From Bacillota bacterium (GTDB lineage: Bacteria > Bacillota > Clostridia > Acetivibrionales > DSM-1351): DNA of 23,542 nucleotides. Where the stretch lies: the NCBI GenBank assembly GCA_023433945.1, contig JAEYTP010000073.1, forward strand, positions 1 to 23,542. The letters are read 5' to 3'. The position numbers and the translations under genes are program-made. The notes under the pieces are model-generated. The model did not search any database, was not told where the DNA came from, and saw only the letters and a list, made by a program, of their open reading frames with translations. Of the stretch, positions 1 to 9,222 are shown one piece after another (the stretch's first letter is position 1; every line of letters begins with the position of its first letter).

Positions 1-69
1 GCAGTTAAGCATCCTAGTGCCGATGATACTTGGTTGGAGACGACCTGGGAAAGTAGGAATCTGCCAGAT
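1..69 (+). rRNA. rrf: 5S ribosomal RNA, 3' part only
   Basis: The window opens inside a 5S rRNA gene. The first bases GCAGTTAAGC, then GCCGATGATACTTGG, then CCTGGGAAAGTAGG and a closing CTGCCAGA match the conserved 3' half of bacterial 5S rRNA in order and spacing. The first part of the gene lies before base 1. The 3' end is set at about 69 from the closing helix and is uncertain by a few bases. Its presence means an rRNA operon ends here; no tRNA gene follows it. Confidence 0.93.
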
Positions 70-75
70 TTATAT

Positions 76-112
76 CAAGACCTCATGTTAATAGCATGGG
101 GTCTTGTTTTGC
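76..112 (+). terminator. rRNA operon terminator
   Basis: A 12-bp stem (CAAGACCTCATG at 76-87 pairing with CATGGGGTCTTG at 95-106, one G-U pair) closes a 7-base loop and is followed by TTTT. This is an intrinsic terminator just downstream of the 5S rRNA. The stretch from 113 to about 230 is AT-rich and holds no gene that I can see. Confidence 0.9.
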
Positions 113-231
113 GTTATAACATACTATGGCCTCTAGATAGAATAAGTGCTATATCAGCAATTAAAACCTATAAAATAGAAGATAATTATAAAAATAATTA
201 ACATAATTAATATGTTTTATATAGGTTATGA

Positions 232-240
232 TGGTATAAT
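232..240 (+). promoter_or_regulatory. Extended -10 promoter for the surface protein gene
   Basis: TGGTATAAT at 232-240 is a perfect -10 hexamer with the upstream TG of an extended -10 element. No good -35 hexamer stands at the usual distance, as expected for extended -10 promoters. It would start RNA near 247 and give a leader of about 75 bases before the ATG at 321. Found by motif only. Confidence 0.5.
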
Positions 241-320
241 ATACAAATATGGTAATAAATAATTAAATACTAAGAATTATGCCAATAATTACACCAATTA
301 TATTCAGGAGGCTATTGTTC

Positions 321-3300
321 ATGAAAAAAAACATAAAAATCGTCGCAATTTTACTGGTATTTATTCAGCTTCTTACAATGCTTAATTTACCTATTATGAA
401 GACATATGCTGCTACAGATGGGTCAGATCTTAAAGTAAACATTTCGTCGCCAAATAAAAGTGTAGTATTAGGAAAAACTACACGCGTAAAGGTAGATTTA
501 AACAATACCAATACAACAGATTGGATATATAATATAAATATATCGCTAACTCTTCCCAATGGTTTAAGGTATGACGCTACTGATATCTCAATGGTTGCAC
601 CATCTGAGATTAAGGTTGATCCTACAACAAAGCAGCAGACGATCAAATGGAATGATATTAAGGATTTGGCACCTAATGAAACAGATTTTTTTTATATTCC
701 AGTTAAGCTAAGCACCGATTACATAATAACTTCAACAATTACTCAGTCTTCCATTTCGTTTGGTACTCAGCTGACAGGAAACTTGACTATAAAAGGAAGT
801 AATGATGCTCATCGATATGATACTCCTGCAGATATGATTGAAACCCCCTCGTTTGTAATAACTGCAATGCCATTTGAAGTTACTGCAAATAATCCAGGTA
901 AACAATTAAAGGGGGCAGGAACAACTTTAGATGAAAGTGACGATTACAACCAGTATACATATAGCATATCTCTGATTAATAATGATAAATATTCATCAAG
1001 TGTAAGCTTACAGGATATTTTACCTAATGGTGTGCAGGTAACTAGCTCAAGTATTAAAATTGATGGAGCAGACGTAGTCCCCGACTCGTATGACTTAAAT
1101 GATACCACCACTGTTATGTTTAATGAAATAAGCTTAGCCGCAGGACAGACAAAAATAATAACAATTAAATCTGCTATCTTCAATAAGACTACAATGGGTT
1201 CAGCTGTAAATAGTGGCAGTATAATAGCTGACGGTCAAGAACTTGTAAGTAATATTAGCTACTCAGGTAGTTGTGCACAAGATACATATACTCAGGTTTA
1301 TTCAGGTAATACAACTTCAAGTGTAACCGCAAAGGATATAATAATCACAAAAAGTGTTAATACATCGACAGGTGCCTACAATACGCCTCTTACCTATACT
1401 ATTACTGTACGGACAAACGAGTACTATCCTGTGAATTCGGTAGTTGTCTCTGATACCATGGGCGATGGACAAGCCTTTGTTAATGCTAGCTCGGATATTG
1501 TGACTCCATCTGTAACTACCAGTGCAATAATGACCAATTATCGGGCTAATATGGAGTGGGATGTTGGTTTGATACCAGAAAAGCAGATAAAAGTATTTTC
1601 CTCAAGCTCAACAATAGGCACAGTTTGGGAGAACAATCAACCAATAGTTGCTGGAGATTATATTTTAAATTCAGCAAGGGTTACAGGTCAAAGTACTTTT
1701 GAAAGTTACAGTGCCACACCATATGATGCAGATTCTACAAGAGTAGCAATAGCTAAGCCTGGAATCGACCTAAGCCTACTTACCATAAATGGCAGTTCAC
1801 CCTCAGGAGTTGAACCATATCAGGTCAAAGTTGGGGATGTACTTGAGTACAGGCTGGATTATACTGCTCAGTCTTTAGATTCTCAGCAAAAGAACGTAAG
1901 CATAATTGATTTCTTTCCTGAAGGAACCCAACCCACAGGAGCGGCAATTTACTATGTAAATGATAGTATAATGGCATGGACAGATCCGAGCGTTGGCAAT
2001 GGAGCAAATGTTGATAGTGACTTTATATCTACAAATGATAAATTTAAAGCAACATTCAATTATATAAATAGAAATATAAAGCTTTCAGTCGTATATAAGC
2101 TTCTTGTTAGAGACTCATCAATAATAACTGACCAAAAGCAGGCTTATAACCTTGCAAAGCTTTCATACAATAATACAGATGGCACTATTAATAGTGAGAG
2201 AGATCAAATAAATATATTATATCATGCTCCTGTTCTCTCCATTGATAAAAATACAAATCTAAATACAACATCTGTATCAGCACTATCAGCAGGAGATAGT
2301 GTTACCTTTAGCATTGATATTCAAAACACAGGAGCAGGACCAGCATACGACGTTGTTATAAGTGACGCAGTACCAGCTGAGATGGATAATATTACGAATA
2401 TTTCGGGTGCAGGGTTTACACTAACAGGTAACAATATAGAATACGTAATACCCGTTATTGCAGCAGGAAGTACAGTAAGTGTAAAATATAGCGCAAAAGT
2501 AATAGCTTCAATTGGTGGCAAAAAAAGCTTTCAGAATAGTGCTTTACTTGTATCCTACAAGAAATTTACAGGAGGAACGAGCTATTCAGAAGGAAAGACC
2601 GATTCAGTAGCCATGCAGGCAAAGGCCCCACAATTTTTGAAGACTGTAATTGACAAGAGCAGAAGTACGCTAAGCGTGGGGGACTGGGTGGTATACGAGT
2701 TATCTGTAACAGCATCAGGAATAACTTTGTATAATACCACTATTACTGATGCCTTTCCAAATGGACAAAGCATAAGTGCTAGCGCAATTTTTAGCAGCTA
2801 TGATACTACAGCCGATTCAGGCACACCATATGATTCCTCAAAGTTGACAATATCAGGCAGCAATCTTACTGTCAGCGGAATAGGTACGTCAGGTACACTA
2901 GCTAATAGTACGCACAAGGTCTATGTGAAAGCACAAATAACATCCACTACTGCTACACAGACAAATACTGCAACACTTTCCTGGCAGGACAAGGCATCGG
3001 GAGGAACAAAATGGACTACTTCTGATACTGAGGCTGTTAATGTAAAGGTACCAACTCTCACGGCTTCATGGACTCCTGCGGGACCTATATCAATGGTTAC
3101 AGGACAAACCCAGACATATGTATTTAAAATAACAAATTCAAATACTAGCATGGCACACAATTTTAGTCCATCTATAACTATGCCAGAAGGTTTTTCAGCC
3201 TCCTATACAGGGAGTACTGGGCCAGCACTTACATTAGTTAGCAATACCACATCAGGGGGCATAAGAACCCTGAAGTTTTCTGAGACTGACCTAGATGCAA

Positions 3301-6300
3301 ACAAAAACATACAAATTGGTATAACAGTAACTCTCGATAGACAGCAGGCAGCGGGACTGTCACAAGATATTAAGGGACATACAGGAAACTACTATACAAC
3401 TGAAACAAATTATTTACAACGTACAAGTGCTACATCAACCACAAGTGTGAGATCCCCTAATGTAACCATTACAAAAGCTGTCGAGTCAACAACAAATGGG
3501 ACTAGTCTTACAAATATGAGGCCAGGGGATGAAGTAATATTTAATGTTAACTTAACAGTATCCAAGGGTACTGAGGTTTTCCAGCTCAAAATGAATGATA
3601 TTCTACCCGCACAGTTGACATTTGAAAGCTTTACCTATAATGGTACAGAGTATACTAATGCTTCTGACCTGCCTTTTCTTATTTCAAACCATGAGGATGC
3701 AGTTTCTGATAATATAACATACGACATCAAGGTTAAGGCAAGGGCAAGCACAACTTATAACTATGGTACTAGTACCAGTACAACAGTAACAAATAAGGCA
3801 ATAGTAATGTGGAACATGCAGGATAATGCAATCTCAACATCAGCCTCAGCAATAAAGAGTATTACAATAGTACAGCCTAAAATGAATGTTGACTCGTTTA
3901 TTACAACTAATGGAGATATTACCTTTAATTCTGTAGGACAGAAAATATATTTTGCGGGTAAAGTAAATAATTCTGGGAGCAATACTGCTTATAACGTTAA
4001 GGTTGTCGCAAAGATACCTACGAATACTGCTATAAACGTGGAAGCTAGTGATATCTCAAATGGTGGAACTTATGACTCCACACTGCGCACAATTACCTGG
4101 ACGATTCCAACCCTATCAGCATCAGGAATACAAAATCTTTCATTTTCTCTATCAGAGGACGGGGATTTATCGACCAGATCAGATGGTAGAATCAGCTTCT
4201 TGGTTGAAGAATATTTCTCTACTCCTAATGCTGGAGCAAAGCAATATAGTCAGGTAGGACCTTTAAACATAGACCTGAACGAGCCTCCTAAAGTACAGGC
4301 GAATTATAATTTTACTATATTAGAAGATTCTACAACAGGTGGTGCAATAGTTGCAAATGATGCCAATGGGAATACTCTTACTTACTCTTTGACTCAAAAT
4401 GTATCTTTTGGAGCAATTACACTAAATGATTCTACTGGTGCTTGGACATATAATCCTGGTAGCGATAACTTTGGGAGTGTATACTTTATTGTTTCAATTT
4501 CTGATTCAAAAGGTGGTGTAGCTCAATCTCGTGTAGATATTAATGTTCTTCCTGTGAATGACCAGCCCTCATTTACAAGAGGCTTAGACATAACTGTTTT
4601 GCAAAATAGTGGAATTTATGTAGGAGAATGGGCTCAAAGCCCATATGCTGGTGCCGGAAATGAGGGTTCACAGACTCTTACCTACGAAATTGTTAGTATT
4701 ACAGGCTCGGGTGAAATATTTTCAACATTGCCTGTGATTAGTAATGGGGGAGCTATCACACCAGGAGCTATTACATTTACACCAGCAAATAATGTAATAG
4801 GTACAGCAACCTTAAATATTAGATTGAAAGATGATGGTGGAACTGATAATGGAGGTATAGATACCTCCGCAACTATACAGTGTGTCATTACCATCAAATA
4901 TGTAAATCAGGTACCAAGCTTTACAAAGGGTTCAGATGTAACCATTATTACCAACAACGGTCCACAGACCTTAACTGGTTGGGCTACAAATATAAAACCA
5001 GGGCCAGCAATTGAAAACTACCAGATTACACATTTTGAAGTAACCTCTGTTTCAAATTCAGCACTGTTTTTAACTCCTCCGGCAATTAGTGCAAATGGTA
5101 CGTTAACCTTTACACCATCACCAGGAGCAATAGGGGTATCTACAGTTACTCTTCTGATTAAGGACAATGGGGGTACTGCTGATGGAGGTGTTGATATATC
5201 AGCAACTCAAACCTTTAATATAACTATAAATCCTGTACCACCACCAGTGCCAGTACCTGTGCAACCACTACCCGGGCTGACGGTACCTGATTATAGCTAC
5301 CAAACAAAGATTAATGCCCCGGTAAGTAACAAGGTGGTGGCCACCTCAACTCAAGCTAATATGCCTCTATCTTATAGCTTGAATGCTAAACCTTTACATG
5401 GCTCAGTATCAGTTGCATCAGACGGCAAGTGGGCATATACACCGACAAATGACTATGTTGGTACAGATATGTTTACAATAAAGGTTGTAGACTCAAACGG
5501 GACGGTTGCTACTTCATATATAAAGATTACTGTTAAAAATGGATTAACCTTCAAGCTTTTAGGAACAGTGAGAGAGAAAGAAACTCGTAATACTATTAAG
5601 GATACTACCATAAAACTTTATGACTCCAAGGGAAAGCTTATTGGAACTAAGGTAACTGATTCTACAGGCAAGTATGATTTTGGTGAGGTAGCTGAGGATG
5701 TTTACTCTATAATTGCTACTAATGATTTGTATGCCCAAAATCAGCGGTATATTGAGGCAAAACAGGATAATGCAGTAAATGGTGTTATTACTGCAGACAT
5801 CGACTTGGTTGGTTTTGATATAAGCCTTGTGGCAAATCCGTCTTCGATAATAGGTGACGGAATAGATGAAACAGTACTTACTTCAACTATTAAAGATAGA
5901 TATGGAAGACCGTTAGCAGGAGTTACAGTAAATTTTGATGCTGCTACAGGAATTTTCTATGAAGGTAAAACGGCTGTAACAGACAAGAGCGGTGTTGCTA
6001 CAGTACCTTACAGATCTATAAAAATTGAGGGTACTGTGGGAAAGAAAATCCCGGTTACTGCAACAGTTGTTGATCACGCAAGAGGCTTATACGCACGAGA
6101 TCAGATTATTATAACCTTCGAGCCTGGTACAATTAAGGGAGTAGTAATTGACAATGCAACGGGTAAGCCAGTTGAGGGTGCAATTGTCGAAGTGGCAAAA
6201 GATTTCAACCGTGATGGAGTAATAGATTTTTATGCTAAACAGACCACACTTGCAGATGGTAAATATAAAATAGCTATTCCAAAGGGCAATGTTAGCTATG

Positions 6301-8063
6301 ATATTAAGATAACAAAGAGCGTTAAGCTTGATGGTAAGGAAAAGGAAGTTACCTTCTTACAGCAGGTTAAAGCAGGAAAAATAACTGGCCATGGCAACGA
6401 AGTATTTAAATCAAATATAGTTGGGGTTGGTTCTGTTTCGCTGATAAAGCCTGATGGGAGTCAAGCAGTGATAATGGACACAGCAAAGCTGAGACTACAG
6501 GTATTTCATGAGAATGGAGCTATTATTAAGGGTAAAACCAGTGCTCTATCAAAGAGTGGTACATTCAGTATACCGAACTTGGAAGAGGGTAAAAATTATC
6601 AGTTCAAGGTAATGTACAAGCTCCCTAATGGCAGTGAAATAAGTATAGGCGAGGTTAAGGTAAAGCTAAGCCAAGATGGGGAAATGAATATAAGTCAAAT
6701 ATTGGTTGACCCGTATGGAAAGGTATATGAGGCGGTCTCAAAAGTACCTATTGAGGGAGCTACAGTAAAGCTTTTCTATGCTAATACTGATAGAAATAAA
6801 AAGAATGGCAATACCCCTGGTAAGCAGGTAGTTCTGCCTAATATACCTGACTTTCCGCCAAACCAGAACAAGAATCCACAAATCTCAGATGCAAATGGAG
6901 AATATGCTTATATGGTATTCCCTTATACGGATTATTACTTAACTGCAGAAAAGGTGGGGTATACAAAGTATACAAGCTCGGTAATTAAGGTGGAAGGTAG
7001 TATTGTTAAGCATGATATTGAAATGAAGCCTCTCAAGAATGCATCTAAGGATAAGGACGTTGCAGTGTATATTGAAGCTGATAATACTAAGTATGAAGAA
7101 GGTACAACCGCAACATTTACACTCAAGTATTTTAATAAGAGTCAGCAGTCAGTGAACAATTCAATGGTATCTGTAGTACTACCAAAGGGGCTCACAGCGG
7201 CTACTGCTAAGGGCGGTACAATAAAAGCTAAAACCATTACCTGGAACTTAGGTGCGTTGAAGCCTGGAGCAAAGGGACAATTAGTCTTTACAGCAAAAAT
7301 AGACAAAATGACTACGGCAGAAAATATACTAAAAATACCTGCTACAATTACTAGTAAAGAAAAGCTTATTAATTTAGCAGATGATACATCAAGAATAGAT
7401 ATTTTGGGATACTCCAATAGATTTGTACATAAACATGAAAGATACATAAAGGGCTATCCGGACTATACCTTTAAACCAGATAGAAGTATTACGCGTGCAG
7501 AAGTAGCAGCAATATTTGCAAGAATACTAAAGCTACAAGACAAGATAACAAAAAACAAAATTTATAACGATGTACCAACAAATTTCTGGGCAGCCGACTA
7601 TATACAGACTACTACTCAGATGGGGTTATTTACGATTGGGAAAGATAAAAAATTCCGCCCAAATGATGCTATTACAAGAGGAGAGCTTGCAATAGTTATT
7701 GCTAAATATCTAAAGCTAACAACGGATAATTCCGTTAAGCCGATGGAAACACACTTTACGGATATTTCAAATAATGCATGCTACAATGCAGTGGAACAGC
7801 TATATAGATTTAAAATAATAGATTTGTCTGCAAATGGCAAATTTAGACCGAACGACAAGATAAAGAGGACAGAAGCAGTAAGTATGATAAACAGGTTGTT
7901 ATTTAGAGGGCCTCTAAACAATGTTAATAATACCTTCCCTGATATGACAAAAAAGAGTAGTTATTTTGGGGATAGTGAGGAAGCAATTAGAACGCACGAA
8001 AGTATAATTAACCCCGATGGAACAGAATCACTTACAAAATATATACCTGAGCCATTGTGGTAG
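321..8063 (+). CDS. Giant secreted SLH-domain surface protein with DUF11-type repeats
   Basis: This encodes a 2580-residue cell-surface protein. The start at 321 is chosen over an in-frame ATG at 279 because CAGGAGG (305-311) sits 9 bases before it and the product then begins with a signal peptide: MKKN, a hydrophobic core, and a likely cut after TYA or TYAA near residue 30. From about 35 to 1310 it is a run of DUF11-like beta-sandwich repeats. These recur as a phrase like SVGDWVVYELSV, then a DAFPNG-type turn, then NTATLSW. There follow a cadherin-like module (about 1320-1410), two related modules opening FTRG/FTKG (about 1415-1635), a proline-rich hinge (about 1638-1655), another cadherin-like module, and carboxypeptidase-regulatory-like and Big_1-like modules (about 1745-2235). 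A last DUF11 repeat (about 2245-2360) leads to three SLH domains (about 2365-2530; ITRAE, ITRGE, IKRTE) and a 50-residue tail. SLH domains bind pyruvylated wall polymer, so it is probably attached to the wall and projects outward. No enzyme domain or sortase motif is visible; an adhesion or scaffold role is inference. Confidence 0.93.
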   Translation: MKKNIKIVAILLVFIQLLTMLNLPIMKTYAATDGSDLKVNISSPNKSVVLGKTTRVKVDLNNTNTTDWIYNINISLTLPNGLRYDATDISMVAPSEIKVDPTTKQQTIKWNDIKDLAPNETDFFYIPVKLSTDYIITSTITQSSISFGTQLTGNLTIKGSNDAHRYDTPADMIETPSFVITAMPFEVTANNPGKQLKGAGTTLDESDDYNQYTYSISLINNDKYSSSVSLQDILPNGVQVTSSSIKIDGADVVPDSYDLNDTTTVMFNEISLAAGQTKIITIKSAIFNKTTMGSAVNSGSIIADGQELVSNISYSGSCAQDTYTQVYSGNTTSSVTAKDIIITKSVNTSTGAYNTPLTYTITVRTNEYYPVNSVVVSDTMGDGQAFVNASSDIVTPSVTTSAIMTNYRANMEWDVGLIPEKQIKVFSSSSTIGTVWENNQPIVAGDYILNSARVTGQSTFESYSATPYDADSTRVAIAKPGIDLSLLTINGSSPSGVEPYQVKVGDVLEYRLDYTAQSLDSQQKNVSIIDFFPEGTQPTGAAIYYVNDSIMAWTDPSVGNGANVDSDFISTNDKFKATFNYINRNIKLSVVYKLLVRDSSIITDQKQAYNLAKLSYNNTDGTINSERDQINILYHAPVLSIDKNTNLNTTSVSALSAGDSVTFSIDIQNTGAGPAYDVVISDAVPAEMDNITNISGAGFTLTGNNIEYVIPVIAAGSTVSVKYSAKVIASIGGKKSFQNSALLVSYKKFTGGTSYSEGKTDSVAMQAKAPQFLKTVIDKSRSTLSVGDWVVYELSVTASGITLYNTTITDAFPNGQSISASAIFSSYDTTADSGTPYDSSKLTISGSNLTVSGIGTSGTLANSTHKVYVKAQITSTTATQTNTATLSWQDKASGGTKWTTSDTEAVNVKVPTLTASWTPAGPISMVTGQTQTYVFKITNSNTSMAHNFSPSITMPEGFSASYTGSTGPALTLVSNTTSGGIRTLKFSETDLDANKNIQIGITVTLDRQQAAGLSQDIKGHTGNYYTTETNYLQRTSATSTTSVRSPNVTITKAVESTTNGTSLTNMRPGDEVIFNVNLTVSKGTEVFQLKMNDILPAQLTFESFTYNGTEYTNASDLPFLISNHEDAVSDNITYDIKVKARASTTYNYGTSTSTTVTNKAIVMWNMQDNAISTSASAIKSITIVQPKMNVDSFITTNGDITFNSVGQKIYFAGKVNNSGSNTAYNVKVVAKIPTNTAINVEASDISNGGTYDSTLRTITWTIPTLSASGIQNLSFSLSEDGDLSTRSDGRISFLVEEYFSTPNAGAKQYSQVGPLNIDLNEPPKVQANYNFTILEDSTTGGAIVANDANGNTLTYSLTQNVSFGAITLNDSTGAWTYNPGSDNFGSVYFIVSISDSKGGVAQSRVDINVLPVNDQPSFTRGLDITVLQNSGIYVGEWAQSPYAGAGNEGSQTLTYEIVSITGSGEIFSTLPVISNGGAITPGAITFTPANNVIGTATLNIRLKDDGGTDNGGIDTSATIQCVITIKYVNQVPSFTKGSDVTIITNNGPQTLTGWATNIKPGPAIENYQITHFEVTSVSNSALFLTPPAISANGTLTFTPSPGAIGVSTVTLLIKDNGGTADGGVDISATQTFNITINPVPPPVPVPVQPLPGLTVPDYSYQTKINAPVSNKVVATSTQANMPLSYSLNAKPLHGSVSVASDGKWAYTPTNDYVGTDMFTIKVVDSNGTVATSYIKITVKNGLTFKLLGTVREKETRNTIKDTTIKLYDSKGKLIGTKVTDSTGKYDFGEVAEDVYSIIATNDLYAQNQRYIEAKQDNAVNGVITADIDLVGFDISLVANPSSIIGDGIDETVLTSTIKDRYGRPLAGVTVNFDAATGIFYEGKTAVTDKSGVATVPYRSIKIEGTVGKKIPVTATVVDHARGLYARDQIIITFEPGTIKGVVIDNATGKPVEGAIVEVAKDFNRDGVIDFYAKQTTLADGKYKIAIPKGNVSYDIKITKSVKLDGKEKEVTFLQQVKAGKITGHGNEVFKSNIVGVGSVSLIKPDGSQAVIMDTAKLRLQVFHENGAIIKGKTSALSKSGTFSIPNLEEGKNYQFKVMYKLPNGSEISIGEVKVKLSQDGEMNISQILVDPYGKVYEAVSKVPIEGATVKLFYANTDRNKKNGNTPGKQVVLPNIPDFPPNQNKNPQISDANGEYAYMVFPYTDYYLTAEKVGYTKYTSSVIKVEGSIVKHDIEMKPLKNASKDKDVAVYIEADNTKYEEGTTATFTLKYFNKSQQSVNNSMVSVVLPKGLTAATAKGGTIKAKTITWNLGALKPGAKGQLVFTAKIDKMTTAENILKIPATITSKEKLINLADDTSRIDILGYSNRFVHKHERYIKGYPDYTFKPDRSITRAEVAAIFARILKLQDKITKNKIYNDVPTNFWAADYIQTTTQMGLFTIGKDKKFRPNDAITRGELAIVIAKYLKLTTDNSVKPMETHFTDISNNACYNAVEQLYRFKIIDLSANGKFRPNDKIKRTEAVSMINRLLFRGPLNNVNNTFPDMTKKSSYFGDSEEAIRTHESIINPDGTESLTKYIPEPLW

Positions 8064-8096
8064 CACATTAGAAATTAATAATTAGGCCAAATTTAA

Positions 8097-8130
8097 AATA
8101 TCAGGGTGCATAAGCATCCTGATATTTTAA
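8097..8130 (+). terminator. Terminator after the surface protein gene
   Basis: A 13-bp stem (AATATCAGGGTGC at 8097-8109 with GCATCCTGATATT at 8114-8126, one G-U pair) closes an ATAA loop and runs into TTAAT. It lies 34 bases after the TAG stop and separates the surface protein gene from the nad operon. Confidence 0.8.
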
Positions 8131-8181
8131 TAAATGATAAAATATTACATGCGGTCGAGCCTCTTTTTGTTTGTTAAACCA

Positions 8182-8210
8182 TTTACAAAGCACCCTATAA
8201 GTATTAAAAT
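8182..8210 (+). promoter_or_regulatory. Vegetative promoter of the nadABC operon
   Basis: TTTACA (8182-8187) and TAAAAT (8205-8210) are separated by exactly 17 bases, a good fit to a housekeeping sigma-A promoter. It lies after the upstream terminator and 53 bases before the nadA start. I see no clear operator for a niacin-responsive repressor in this short leader. Confidence 0.55.
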
Positions 8211-8263
8211 AAATGCAGAAATAAAACGGATTTTAAGGCAAAATACATATGTGAGAGGAAAAA

Positions 8264-9178
8264 ATGAATAAGAATTTATTAATTGAAAATATAAACAGAA
8301 TGAAGCAAGAGAGCAATGCAGTAATAGTGGCACATAACTATCAAGTTGATGAAGTACAGGAAGTTGCAGATGTTGTAGGAGACTCTTTTGCTCTAAGCCA
8401 GTATTGTGCTAAGAGTACTGCAGATACAATTGTATTTTGCGGGGTTCACTTTATGGCAGAGAGTGCAAAAATTCTTTCACCCGAAAAAACAGTACTGCTG
8501 CCAGAAATAAATGCTGGCTGTCCTATGGCGGATATGGTTACAGCTGAAGAGCTGAGGCAAGTAAAGAAGAAGTATCCTGGTGCTGTTGTGGTTTGTTACA
8601 TAAACTCAAGCGCAGAGGTTAAGGCTGAGTGCGATATTTGTTGTACATCATCAAACGCACTACAGATTATCAATTCAATAAAAGAAAAAGACATACTTTT
8701 TGTTCCAGATAAAAATCTGGCTACTTACATACAGAAGTTGGCACCAAATAAGAACATAATCCTATGGGACGGATATTGTATTACTCACCATAAAATTAAG
8801 CCTGAAGAGGTTAAAGAAATCAAGAGACTTCACCCAGACGCTAAGCTTTTGGTCCATCCTGAGTGTAGAAATGATGTCGTTGAATTAGCTGACTTTGCTG
8901 GAAGTACAAAGCAGATTATTGACTACGCGAGGAACTCTGATGAAAAGAAATTTATTATTGGAACTGAAATGGGTGTCCTATATACTCTAAAGCAACAGAA
9001 TCCAGATAAGACATTTTATCTAATGTCACCTGGTTTAATTTGTCCTAACATGAAAAAAACATCATTACAAAGCGTTCATGATGCGTTACTTAATAAGCAA
9101 TACCAAATAAATTTAGATAAAGATATAATTGATAAGGCTGCAATATGTCTCAACAGGATGCTAGAGGTTTGCGGCTAA
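8264..9178 (+). CDS. nadA: Quinolinate synthase NadA
   Basis: Quinolinate synthase, a cytoplasmic [4Fe-4S] enzyme that condenses iminoaspartate from NadB with dihydroxyacetone phosphate to make quinolinate. The product is 304 residues, normal for the compact NadA form. Family landmarks are all present: AHNYQVDEVQEVAD near the N-terminus, the NAGCPMADM segment, CYINSSAEVKAECDICCTSSNA-type core, GYCITHH, HPECRNDV and a GTEMGVL segment. The three cysteines that ligate the cluster in this family correspond to Cys86, Cys172 and Cys260. The ATG at 8264 follows GAGAGG by a normal spacing. It is the first gene of nadABC, with 44 bases between its stop and the nadB start. The cluster would suit an oxygen-poor cytoplasm. 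Confidence 0.96.
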   Translation: MNKNLLIENINRMKQESNAVIVAHNYQVDEVQEVADVVGDSFALSQYCAKSTADTIVFCGVHFMAESAKILSPEKTVLLPEINAGCPMADMVTAEELRQVKKKYPGAVVVCYINSSAEVKAECDICCTSSNALQIINSIKEKDILFVPDKNLATYIQKLAPNKNIILWDGYCITHHKIKPEEVKEIKRLHPDAKLLVHPECRNDVVELADFAGSTKQIIDYARNSDEKKFIIGTEMGVLYTLKQQNPDKTFYLMSPGLICPNMKKTSLQSVHDALLNKQYQINLDKDIIDKAAICLNRMLEVCG

Positions 9179-9222
9179 GGGTATACTTCAGAAAAGCTGA
9201 AGTCTGAAAGGTGGTTTCCACT

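Noticed and set aside
279..320. Upstream ATG for the surface protein
   Set aside because: It lacks a ribosome-binding site and would put 14 residues ahead of the signal peptide; CAGGAGG clearly serves the ATG at 321.
7900..8063. Sortase signal or membrane anchor at the C-terminus of the surface protein
   Set aside because: The tail after the SLH domains is polar and ends EPLW; there is no LPxTG-like motif, hydrophobic segment or basic end.
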